NCBI GenBank assembly: GCA_020248665.1
Contig: JADCHE010000100.1
Span: 1-34,072, forward strand
Direction: 5' to 3'
Source of the DNA: Burkholderiales bacterium
GTDB lineage: Bacteria; Pseudomonadota; Gammaproteobacteria; Burkholderiales; Burkholderiaceae_E
Length of the DNA: 34,072 nt
Shown here: positions 24,515 through 32,124 of the stretch, piece after piece
Layout: each line of letters opens with the position of its first letter
Numbering within the stretch: the first letter of the stretch is position 1
Translations under genes and position numbers: made by a program
The notes under the pieces: model-generated
Databases searched by the model: none
What the model was told of the DNA's origin: nothing
What the model saw: the letters and a program-made list of their open reading frames with translations, nothing else

Positions 24515-25285
24515 TCACTGTTTGCCCCTTGACCTCAGCGTGCTGACGGGCGCCGAGAGCCCGCCGACCATGTAGTCGATGTTGTCGCGGACCATGGTTT
24601 CATAGCGCCTGGCGTTGGACGCATCCACCGGCCCGTTGGCGCGCAGCCACTTCGCAAGGCTCGTGCTCAACCCCAGCCCGAGCATGCGCATCCGGGCTTC
24701 GAACACCGTTGCGGGAAGCCCGGGCGCCGTGCGGCGCAGCATGCCGAATGCCCGCGCATAGGCACTGCGACGCGACGCGTCCAGCAGGGCTTCGATCTCG
24801 AGCAGCTGCGGATCGAGCAGCACCTGCACCGAGGTCAGCACGAAGTCGCGTCCCCACGCCTCGCGCCTGATCACGTCGGTCACCGAAGTCACCACCGCTT
24901 CGACCAGCGCGTGCAGGTCCTGGTCGGTCCCTTCCGCGACCAGAGCGTCGAGCCGCAGGTGGCGCAGGTCGTTGATGACCCCGTTGCGTCGGTCGAGCAG
25001 CGCCGCGATGAGCCGAAGCCGGTTGCCGAAGTGGTACGTCAGCGCGGCCTGGTTCGACTGACCGCTGGCACGGAGGATCTCGCGCGTGGAGACTTGGTGG
25101 ATCCCGCGCTCGGCGAACAGCCGCTCCGCTGCGTCGAGCATCGTGGTACGGGTGGCCGGCACGGCGCGGTCCGCCCCGCCACCGCCGGCGGCGAACGCTT
25201 CTCCGGGCGACCGATTCCGTGTCGATACCGGCTCGGTCGCGGGCGCCCCCGCCCCAGCCGCCCCGTCCCAAGCTTGACGCTTCAT
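24515..25285 (-). CDS. TetR/AcrR family transcriptional regulator
   Basis: This 256-residue one-component repressor has an extended, disordered N-terminus (residues 1-45), then the TetR helix-turn-helix (TTMLDAAERLFAERGIHQVS, TREILRASGQSNQAALTYHF near 48-90). The rest is the all-helical ligand domain. The start at 25285 gives MKRQAWDGA. A later start nearer the DNA-binding domain cannot be excluded. It diverges from the sulfatase operon across a 167-bp gap that contains a perfect TAATGCA-GT-TGCATTA palindrome, so it most likely represses that operon and itself. The effector is unknown but may be an aryl or sterol sulfate ester or its product. Confidence 0.92.
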   Translation of the reverse strand: MKRQAWDGAAGAGAPATEPVSTRNRSPGEAFAAGGGGADRAVPATRTTMLDAAERLFAERGIHQVSTREILRASGQSNQAALTYHFGNRLRLIAALLDRRNGVINDLRHLRLDALVAEGTDQDLHALVEAVVTSVTDVIRREAWGRDFVLTSVQVLLDPQLLEIEALLDASRRSAYARAFGMLRRTAPGLPATVFEARMRMLGLGLSTSLAKWLRANGPVDASNARRYETMVRDNIDYMVGGLSAPVSTLRSRGKQ

Positions 25286-25298
25286 CTGATGGGGGATC

Positions 25299-25314
25299 TA
25301 ATGCAGTTGCATTA
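25299..25314. promoter_or_regulatory. Probable TetR operator TAATGCA-GT-TGCATTA
   Basis: This is a perfect 7-bp inverted repeat with a two-base centre, 14 bp upstream of the regulator start and about 140 bp upstream of the first operon gene. The symmetry and placement between divergent units are those of a TetR-family operator. The palindrome is seen directly; binding is inferred. Confidence 0.75.
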
Positions 25315-25452
25315 CTACAAGTGGTGGAAGCGGTATTGTCGCCCCTCGATGCCCCGATCGGGTGCCGGACGCACGAGGCTAGCCAACCTCGTGGATTCCG
25401 GTTCCCGACGGTTGTAGGCGTCCAGGTGGCCTGTGTCGGCGGGAGCGCGCCC

Positions 25453-26007
25453 ATGAAGGTCTCGTGCATTGCAATCGCCACGGTGCTGTTCATCGTCGTC
25501 CCATCCGTCGGCGCGCAGCCTCCCATCACCACGAAGCCCGTGCAGTTCAAGAAGGGCGAGAGCGGCGCCACGATCAAGGGCACGATCAAGGGCGACCAGA
25601 TCGTCGACTACAAGGTGCGTACCGGCGCCGGCCAGGCGATGGTCGTGCAGTTCAGGCCCAGCAACCCGTCGACCTACTTCAACGTGCTGCCGCCCGGCAG
25701 CGACGAGGCCATCCACGTCGGCTCCAGCGCGGGCAACGCCTTCTCCGCCGAGCTGAAGGCCGGCGGTGAATACACCATCCGCGTGTACCTGATGCGCAAT
25801 GCCGCGCGCCGCAACGAAACCACGAGCTATACGCTGGACATCGGCATCGCGGGCCCCGTCAAGCAAGGTAGCGCCCCGGGCCTGGGCGTGCTCACGTTGG
25901 TTGGCCTCCCCGGAGACGGCCGGCAGCGCAGCAGCGACGAGGCCGGGCTCGGCGTCGTCGGCGACCCGCCCCGTGTCCGCCCCGATGCGTCCGTCAACGG
26001 CGCCTGA
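25453..26007 (+). CDS. Small secreted protein, PPC/lysozyme-inhibitor-like
   Basis: This 184-residue exported protein starts at ATG 25453 with a Sec signal (KVSCIAIATVLFIVVPSVGA, cleavage near residue 21). The mature N-terminal 115 residues form a beta-rich domain (VQFKKGESGATIKGTIKGDQ, VDYKVRTGAGQAMVV, GGEYTIRVYLMRNAARR) resembling bacterial pre-peptidase C-terminal domains and periplasmic lysozyme-inhibitor-type proteins. The last 50 residues are Gly/Arg/Pro-rich without pattern and could be a frameshifted tail. It is first gene of the five-gene TetR-controlled operon. Function is not established. Confidence 0.75.
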   Translation: MKVSCIAIATVLFIVVPSVGAQPPITTKPVQFKKGESGATIKGTIKGDQIVDYKVRTGAGQAMVVQFRPSNPSTYFNVLPPGSDEAIHVGSSAGNAFSAELKAGGEYTIRVYLMRNAARRNETTSYTLDIGIAGPVKQGSAPGLGVLTLVGLPGDGRQRSSDEAGLGVVGDPPRVRPDASVNGA

Positions 26008-26016
26008 ACCCGTCAC

Positions 26017-26625
26017 GTGAGCGCCGCTGCCCGATGGACCTGGTGGCTGCCCCTGTGCCTGCTGGCCGCCTGTGCCTCCGGCCCCTCGCCGCTGGGGCCG
26101 TCCGGCGCGCCGGTGGTGGCGCAGGTGCTGGGGCACCCGGTGCGCGCGAACGGCCCTGACGAGGTGCAGTACCTGATCCTGCGCGAGCTGACCGACCGTT
26201 TCGCGGCCGAGCGCGGCATCGGCGTTTCGCAAGCCGAGGTGGATGCGTGGCTCGCTCGCCAGCGGCAGGTGCTGGCCGCCGACCCCAACGTGATGTCGGT
26301 GCCGGACAGCGCCGAGGAGCGGGCCGCGCGCGAGCATTCCGCGCGTGCCTACGAGCTGCAACGCAAGATCGACGGCGCGCTGCAGCGGCAGTACGGCGGG
26401 CGCATCGCGGTGCGCACCGGCGGCGCCGTGCCGGTGGATGCGTATCGCCGCTTTCTCGAGGAGCAGGCGGCGCGCGGGCGCTTCCGGATTCTCGACGCCG
26501 CGTACGAACGCGAGTTCTGGCGGGCCTGGACTGACGACACACGCTGGCACTTCCTGCCGGCAGGCAGCGAGGTGGCCGACCGCGCGTTCGACGCACCGGC
26601 AGCACCACGCAATGTTCATCGATAA
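26017..26625 (+). CDS. Lipoprotein, possibly SurA/PpiC-N-terminus-like
   Basis: This 202-residue lipoprotein starts at GTG 26017, nine bases after the preceding stop. The hydrophobic leader ends in the lipobox LLAAC (Cys near residue 19). The mature part is mainly helical: VAQVLGHPVRANGPDEVQYL, then ERGIGVSQAEVDAWLARQ and a region rich in Ala, Arg and Glu. The order (short beta hairpin, long helices, GIGVSQAEVDAW) recalls N-terminal chaperone regions of SurA/PpiC-type isomerases, but no isomerase domain is present. It might assist folding of the sulfatase or the barrel protein encoded next. That is inference. Confidence 0.78.
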   Translation: MSAAARWTWWLPLCLLAACASGPSPLGPSGAPVVAQVLGHPVRANGPDEVQYLILRELTDRFAAERGIGVSQAEVDAWLARQRQVLAADPNVMSVPDSAEERAAREHSARAYELQRKIDGALQRQYGGRIAVRTGGAVPVDAYRRFLEEQAARGRFRILDAAYEREFWRAWTDDTRWHFLPAGSEVADRAFDAPAAPRNVHR

Positions 26626-26636
26626 GGGAGCGACCC

Positions 26637-28994
26637 ATGCGACTACATCGCTGTTTCGCCATCGCCGCGGTCCTGGCGGTGACACTGAATCAGGCCACCG
26701 CCCAGCAGCCGGCCGCGCCGCCGATTCCCTCCTTCAACCGGACGGTCCTGCCGATCGCCCCCGAGCCGTTCCAGGGCACGGTGGGCTTGCGATCCAAGGA
26801 CTCCAAGCCGGCGTTCCCTCGCCCCGTCACCGCACCGCCGGGGGCCCCGAACGTGCTGCTCGTCATGCTGGACGACGTCGGGTTCGGCGCGTCCAGCCCG
26901 TTCGGCGGAGTCATCGACACCCCCAGCCTCGACAAGCTGGCTGACGCTGGCCTGCGCTTCAACCGCTTCCACACCACTGCGGTGTGCAGCCCGACGCGCG
27001 CGGCACTGATCACCGGACGCAACCACCACACGGCACACACCGGCGTCGTGATGGAGATGGCCACGGGTTTCGATGGCTACAACAGCCTGGTCGGCAAGGA
27101 CATGGCCACCATCGGCGAAATGCTGAAGCTCAACGGCTACAACACCGCCTGGTTCGGCAAGAACCACAACGTGGCGGATTGGGAGTCAACGCAGGCAGGC
27201 CCCTTCGACCGTTGGCCGACCGGCATGGGCTTCGAGAAGTTCTATGGTTTCCTCGGAGGGGTGGCGAACAACTGGCGGCCGGCACTCTATGACGGCACGA
27301 CGCCGATCGAGCCCCATCTCGGCAAACCCGATTACAACCTGGACTTCGATCTGGCCGACCAAGCCATCGCCTGGATCCAGATGCAGAAGACCGTCGCACC
27401 CGACAAGCCCTTCCTGACCTACATCGCCCCGGGTGCCATCCATGCACCCCAGCACGCGAGGCCGGAGTGGATCGCGAAGTACAAGGGCAAGTTCGACATG
27501 GGCTGGGACAAGATGCGCGAGGAGATCTTCGCCCGCCAGAAGCGGATGGGCATCATCCCTGCCGATGCCAAGCTGACGCCGAGGCCCAAGGAGCTGCCGA
27601 GTTGGGACTCGATGAACCCGCGGCAGAAGAAGGTGATGGCACGCATGATGGAAGTGGCCGCCGGGCAGCTGTCCCAGGTGGACCACAACTTCGGCCGCGT
27701 GATGAAGGCCATCGACGAGATGGGCCTGACCGACAACACGTTGGTGATCTTCGTCATCGGTGACAACGGCGGCAGCGGCGAGGGGACGGTGCAGGGGGTC
27801 TTCAACGACATGAACATCGTGTCGCAGAGCACCGAGACGCTCGAGTACCTCGAGAAGAACATGGACGACATGGGCAGCTGGAAGTCGTCCAACCTGTATG
27901 GCGTGCCCTGGGCGTGGGCGACCAACACGCCGTTCCAGTGGACCAAGCAGGTGGCCAGCCATTTCGGCGGAACGCGCAACGGCCTGATCATCTCCTGGCC
28001 GAAGGGCATCAAGGCGAAGGGCGAAATCCGATCGCAGTTCCACCACGTCATCGACGTCGTGCCGACGATTCTCGAGGCCGCGAAGCTGCCGCAGCCGACC
28101 ACGGTCAGCGGCGTGACGCAGCACCCGATCGAAGGCACCAGCATGGTGTACACCTTCGACAACCCCAAGGCGCCGGACCGCGTGAAGACCCAGTACTTCG
28201 AGATCTTCGGCAACTCGGGCATCTACCACGACGGCTGGTTCGCGGGGACCAAGCCGTTCCGTCTGCCGTGGAGCGGCGTCGGGACCGACGCCGACTTGCT
28301 CACGACCCAGTGGGAGCTCTACGACATCGACAAGGACTTCTCCCAGGCCGACGACCTGGCGGCAAAGATGCCCGAGAAGCTGCGCGAGATGCAGGTGCGC
28401 TTCTTTGCCGAAGCGGCCAAGCACAACGTGCTGCCGATCCAGACCTCGGCGGCCGAGCGCTTCGGCGAAGGCATCCGGCCCAGCATGACGGGCGACCGCA
28501 AGACCTTCACCTACACGGCCGGCCTGAAGCGCATCCCCGAAGGGACCGCGCCTCCCGTCAAGAACCGGTCGTGGAGTCTGACGGCGGACGTCGACCTGAA
28601 GGGCAACGACTCGGGCGTGATCGCCACGCAAGGCGGGATCCTGGCCGGCTATGCGCTGTACTTCGAACAAGGCAAGCCGGTGTTCAGCTACAGCTTCACC
28701 AACGGCGAGAGATGGCGCATCGTCGCCAAGGACCCACTGGCCGCCGGAAAGCACAAGGTGGTCATGAACTTCACCTACGACGGCGGCGGGATGGGCAAGG
28801 GCGGCGCGGTCTCGATCACCGCGAATGGCAAGGAGGTTGCGCAAGGACGCGTCGAGAGGACCGTTCCCTTCCGCTTCTCGACCGAGGAGACCCTCGACAT
28901 CGGCGAGGACACCGGCACGCCGGTGGACGTGTCCTATGACGTGCCGGCCCGCTTCACGGGCGGGCTGGGCAAGGTCGTCTTCGATCTGAAGTAG
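26637..28994 (+). CDS. Secreted type I arylsulfatase
   Basis: This 785-residue periplasmic sulfatase hydrolyses sulfate esters. A signal peptide (residues 1-22, ending TAQQ) precedes the alkaline-phosphatase-fold domain: NVLLVMLDDVGFG with metal ligands Asp79-Asp80, and the maturation motif CSPTR with Cys117 (converted to formylglycine) and Arg121. GRNHHTAHTG, TAWFGKNHN and VIGDNGGSGEG follow. The C-terminal 130 residues form a beta-rich appendage (SWSLTADVDLKGNDSGVIAT, GYALYFEQGKPVFSYSF). The length and the appendage match large bacterial arylsulfatases. AAGGGA precedes the start. The substrate cannot be read. No formylglycine-generating enzyme is in the window. Confidence 0.95.
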   Translation: MRLHRCFAIAAVLAVTLNQATAQQPAAPPIPSFNRTVLPIAPEPFQGTVGLRSKDSKPAFPRPVTAPPGAPNVLLVMLDDVGFGASSPFGGVIDTPSLDKLADAGLRFNRFHTTAVCSPTRAALITGRNHHTAHTGVVMEMATGFDGYNSLVGKDMATIGEMLKLNGYNTAWFGKNHNVADWESTQAGPFDRWPTGMGFEKFYGFLGGVANNWRPALYDGTTPIEPHLGKPDYNLDFDLADQAIAWIQMQKTVAPDKPFLTYIAPGAIHAPQHARPEWIAKYKGKFDMGWDKMREEIFARQKRMGIIPADAKLTPRPKELPSWDSMNPRQKKVMARMMEVAAGQLSQVDHNFGRVMKAIDEMGLTDNTLVIFVIGDNGGSGEGTVQGVFNDMNIVSQSTETLEYLEKNMDDMGSWKSSNLYGVPWAWATNTPFQWTKQVASHFGGTRNGLIISWPKGIKAKGEIRSQFHHVIDVVPTILEAAKLPQPTTVSGVTQHPIEGTSMVYTFDNPKAPDRVKTQYFEIFGNSGIYHDGWFAGTKPFRLPWSGVGTDADLLTTQWELYDIDKDFSQADDLAAKMPEKLREMQVRFFAEAAKHNVLPIQTSAAERFGEGIRPSMTGDRKTFTYTAGLKRIPEGTAPPVKNRSWSLTADVDLKGNDSGVIATQGGILAGYALYFEQGKPVFSYSFTNGERWRIVAKDPLAAGKHKVVMNFTYDGGGMGKGGAVSITANGKEVAQGRVERTVPFRFSTEETLDIGEDTGTPVDVSYDVPARFTGGLGKVVFDLK

Positions 28995-29008
28995 GCCGGA
29001 CGAGCCGA

Positions 29009-29797
29009 ATGAAAACGGCCGGCGCACTGACCTGCCTGTGCCTTGCCGCCCTGAGCCCGCACCAGGTCCTCGCCGGCGAGGACCCGGCGCACCCCGGCAC
29101 CGAACACCGGACCGATGACAACGGGACCGATCCCACCCGCGTCAGTCGGACCGTGCAGTTGAAGTTCGAGCATCTCGCGCTTCGCGATGGCTTCGGCAGC
29201 AACACCCTGAAGCTCTGGTACTCGCAACCGCTCGGCGAGGGATACAGCGCGATCTTCAAGCTGCCCGTGACGCAGGTGGAGGTGCCTGGCAACAAGGGCG
29301 CCGGTCTTGGAGACGTGTCGGTCCAGGTGGGGAAGGTGTTCGGCCTCACGCGCGAGGGGGGCCACGTCGTACAGGGAGAGATGATCTTCGAGACCGCGAC
29401 GCGACCCGAACTCGGTGCCAACCAGAACGTCTTCAAGGCGACGTACGTCAGGGCGATCTTCCTGCAGGACGGGTCGATCCTGGCGCCTTCCATCGTGCAC
29501 AACGTCGGCGTCTGGGGGCAGGACGACCGTCCCCGAGTCAACCTGAGCACCCTCGATGTCTACTACGTTCCGAAGATGGTCGATCCGCGCAACCTCGTCA
29601 CCTTCGATCCGAACGTCAACTACAACTGGCAGAACGACAACCGTTTCGCGAGTCTGGCCGTCACGCTGGGTCGCAACCTCGGCAAGTCGCCGTTCGGCGG
29701 CAATCACTTCGTTCTCGTCAAGCCCGCGATCCTGGTCGGTGGCGACCGGCCCAACAGATGGGGCGTGGAATTGACCTACAGGGTCATCGGGTTCTAG
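29009..29797 (+). CDS. Outer-membrane beta-barrel-like protein
   Basis: This 262-residue exported protein has a signal peptide (residues 1-22, ending HQVLAG) and a mature part made of alternating strands (TVQLKFEHLALRDGFGSNTL, KLWYSQPLGEGYSAIFKLPV, WGVELTYRVIGF). The C-terminal aromatic residue Phe is typical of outer-membrane barrels. About 12 strands could be formed. It starts 14 bp after the sulfatase gene. A role in passing the sulfated substrate or its product across the outer membrane is an inference from context. I cannot place it in a named porin family. Confidence 0.82.
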   Translation: MKTAGALTCLCLAALSPHQVLAGEDPAHPGTEHRTDDNGTDPTRVSRTVQLKFEHLALRDGFGSNTLKLWYSQPLGEGYSAIFKLPVTQVEVPGNKGAGLGDVSVQVGKVFGLTREGGHVVQGEMIFETATRPELGANQNVFKATYVRAIFLQDGSILAPSIVHNVGVWGQDDRPRVNLSTLDVYYVPKMVDPRNLVTFDPNVNYNWQNDNRFASLAVTLGRNLGKSPFGGNHFVLVKPAILVGGDRPNRWGVELTYRVIGF

Positions 29798-29810
29798 AGG
29801 CTGGCACCGC

Positions 29811-31718
29811 ATGGCACAGACCAGACCCGAGGGCCGACTCGCGGAACGACGAGGCGGGGCCGACGCGCCTCGCGGGTCGGTCAGGGACCTTCCTCGCCTC
29901 GCCCGGCTGCGTGTCGCCGGGATAGCCACCGCACTGGTTCTCGCCGGGTGCGCGAGCTTCACCCCGCAACCCGGCCCAGGTCCCGAGCCCGGCGGCAACT
30001 ACGTGATGCTGACCACTCCGATCATCGCCGTCGGCGACACGCAGGAGCATCACTCGACAGGCTACCCCCTGCATGACAACGACAGCGCGGTCGACGCCTA
30101 CGTCGAAGTGACCCAGCGCCCCCCGGAGCAGCCGCTGTTCGGTCGACGGATCCTCGAGTGGGCCCTGACGCGGCATCAGGACGAGCCCTTCATCCATCTC
30201 GGCGACCTGCTCGACCTGTCGTGCCGCAACGAGGCGCGGCGGGTTCGCGACACGTTCCGCACGGTGCGCAGCCCGGGGGCGATCCTGCCCGGCAACCACG
30301 ATGGACTGATGTTCGGCATCTACGGCTACGACGTCCTGGCGGCCGCGCTCGATCCCGGTGCCGCGAAGTGGAACCGCGCCTGCCGTCGCGGCGCCTCCCC
30401 GGACGATGCCGGGCATCGCACCGGGAACGAAGCGCTGACGAAGCGCGACTTCATCGCCATGTACTTCGAGGCGCTGACCGAGGGGCCGCGTCCCCTGCCG
30501 GGCCTGCAACCGCCGCCGGCCTCGGGCGAGCGGCGTGTCAGCTGGCGCGACCCACGTCCGAGCGCGTATCTCTCCGCGATCGAGGCCAAGGTGCTCGACG
30601 GGCACCGCTACGCCGACTCCTTCCTGGCGCAGCGCCTGAGGCTGCCGCGCGCGCCCGGGGCGACCCGCGGCGTGGTCCTCATCGGGCTGGACACCAACCA
30701 GGCGGGTGCGCTGGTCAGCACCTGGGACACCCTCATGGGACGCAGCCCCGGAAGCCAGGGGCACGTCCACCCGGACCAGTTGCTGGCCATCGAAGGCTGG
30801 CTGGACGAAGCGATCCGTGACGGCGACATCGTCGTCTTCGCCGGTCATCACAACTGGCGGTCGCTCGGATTGCCGACGCGCACGCTGCTGCGCAGCGTGA
30901 TGGGCCGGCTCGATCATCCGCTGGTCTACCTGTCCGCGCACACCCACAGCGGCTTCTGGGCCGTGCACCGGGAGTTGGCGCGCCGGCCGCTCCTGGAGCT
31001 GAACGTCAGCTCGCTGTCGGACTGGCCGATCGCGTACCGACGCATCAGCTTCGCCTACGACGAGGAGGCCCGGCGACTGCGGGTACGCGGCGAGCTCATG
31101 CCCAGCGGCGACGTGCCCAGCGCGACCTACGCAGACCTGCTGGCAGCGTGGGAGCGCGATACGTGTGCACGTACCGGCGTGCCCGCTGAAATGATCAGGG
31201 AACTCGATCTCGTCACCGTCAAGCGACAGCGCGAGTCGCGAGGCACGCTGGTCGAATGGCTGCTGCTGGCGGTCGGTCCCGCGTGCGAGACCTGCGAGCA
31301 GCCGCTGTTCGACCACGCCAACGCCTACCTGGACGCGATGTTGCAGGTACTGTTGCAGGGCGACGCGATCGTGAAGTCCAACATGACGGGCGTGCAGTTC
31401 CCCAAGGCACCGCTGCCGTCCTGGTGCGGTCCTCGGACCTTCCCGGACTGCGCGAACGGCCTGATCGCCGAGAAGCCCGGGGACTACCAGGCCAACGTGA
31501 CCCTGTTCCGTCGAAAGGCCGAGCTGATCGAGACGTTCAACGGCTTCCTCGATCGCCTCGACCAGCCCGAGGTGAAGGCCTACATGACCTGTCGCGCGGT
31601 GGTGGCTGCCAAGATCGACTTCGATGCGACCGACGAGGGCAACACCGACGATCGCAGCGAGGACAAGCGTCGCGCCGAGCAGTTCTTCCGCATCGAGGCA
31701 AGCGTCGGGATGGAGTAG
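29811..31718 (+). CDS. Lipoprotein metallophosphoesterase
   Basis: This 635-residue protein has the calcineurin-like phosphoesterase motifs in order: VGDTQ (Asp76), HLGDLLD, LPGNHDG, FAGHHN and SAHTHSGFW, so the dinuclear metal site is complete. The N-terminus has an unusually long basic leader of about 34 residues, then a hydrophobic stretch and the lipobox LVLAGC with Cys47. The C-terminal third adds Cys residues (CETCEQ, SWCGP, PDCANG) that may form disulfides. It is last in the five-gene operon, 13 bp after the barrel gene. The target could be a phosphate ester or diester at the envelope. The specific substrate is unknown. Confidence 0.92.
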   Translation: MAQTRPEGRLAERRGGADAPRGSVRDLPRLARLRVAGIATALVLAGCASFTPQPGPGPEPGGNYVMLTTPIIAVGDTQEHHSTGYPLHDNDSAVDAYVEVTQRPPEQPLFGRRILEWALTRHQDEPFIHLGDLLDLSCRNEARRVRDTFRTVRSPGAILPGNHDGLMFGIYGYDVLAAALDPGAAKWNRACRRGASPDDAGHRTGNEALTKRDFIAMYFEALTEGPRPLPGLQPPPASGERRVSWRDPRPSAYLSAIEAKVLDGHRYADSFLAQRLRLPRAPGATRGVVLIGLDTNQAGALVSTWDTLMGRSPGSQGHVHPDQLLAIEGWLDEAIRDGDIVVFAGHHNWRSLGLPTRTLLRSVMGRLDHPLVYLSAHTHSGFWAVHRELARRPLLELNVSSLSDWPIAYRRISFAYDEEARRLRVRGELMPSGDVPSATYADLLAAWERDTCARTGVPAEMIRELDLVTVKRQRESRGTLVEWLLLAVGPACETCEQPLFDHANAYLDAMLQVLLQGDAIVKSNMTGVQFPKAPLPSWCGPRTFPDCANGLIAEKPGDYQANVTLFRRKAELIETFNGFLDRLDQPEVKAYMTCRAVVAAKIDFDATDEGNTDDRSEDKRRAEQFFRIEASVGME

Positions 31719-32048
31719 GGGGTCGAATGTTCCGTCGGCGACGGTTGCATGAGGTGCCGCGCTGCCGGGTGCTACATCAGCGTCGCCTTGGCGACACGCC
31801 TTCCGCAGGCTGCGCCCTTCATGGCGGCGCTGAGCGCCGACTGAACTGGTGTCGGCCGGTCCTTCCCGGCCGTCCTGCCGGCGGGTCGTTCGCAGCGCGG
31901 CGTCCCGTGAGCACCAGACTCGATGGGAACGTCCGTCTGGCCCTGTCGGGGCAACGCTCCGCGCCTGGGGGCAACTTTGGGGGCAACCGCCGCGATCGAT
32001 CAGGTCGGAGCGCCCATTCATGCGCCTCATCGGGCAGTATTCGGTAGA
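31719..32048. other. Non-coding right end of the element
   Basis: No convincing gene is seen in this stretch after the metallophosphoesterase. Short frames are shadow-like. It carries GGGGGCAAC copies at 31967-31975 and 31979-31987, a shorter copy GGGGCAAC at 31948-31955, and leads into the right att repeat. Confidence 0.7.
31948..31987. repeat. GGGGGCAAC repeats at the right end of the element
   Basis: There are two perfect copies 12 bp apart (31967 and 31979), plus a shorter one at 31948. The pair CTGGGGGCAACNTTGGGGGCAA matches the pair at 17295-17316 with one substitution. Placement just inside the right att repeat fits integrase arm-type sites. Confidence 0.8.
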
Positions 32049-32122
32049 TGCCGGGGCACCACTTCGACATCCGACGGAATCGAACGTCGCCGACCCGATC
32101 CCGTACGCCCGCGTCCCAGCGG
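32049..32122 (+). repeat. Right attachment-site repeat (attR, diverged)
   Basis: This is a diverged copy of 17159-17233. It begins TGCCGGGGCACCACTTC, carrying the tRNA acceptor end and CCA with one G fewer, and ends GCCCGCGTCCCAGCGG. It lies two bases before the stop codon of the PrsW-type gene. Confidence 0.7.
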
Positions 32123-32124
32123 AA

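Larger units (their letters stand above)
17159..32122. mobile_element. Integrative element in tRNA-Thr (satellite- or plasmid-like, with sulfatase cargo)
   Basis: The left boundary is the tRNA-Thr 3' end, and the right boundary is a diverged repeat of about 74 bp at 32049-32122. Inside are a P4-type integrase next to the tRNA, an AlpA-like regulator, a primase/helicase-like replicase, small conserved accessory genes, and a TetR-controlled cargo operon. GGGGGCAAC repeats with identical 12-bp spacing occur near both ends. No structural phage genes and no conjugation genes are present. The repeat divergence suggests an old insertion that may no longer excise. The boundaries are inferred from repeats, not observed excision. 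Confidence 0.78.

Noticed and set aside
31772-31954. Short minus-strand frame in the right end of the element
   Set aside because: It has no ribosome site or family match, and only its last 20 residues look protein-like. Left as non-coding.
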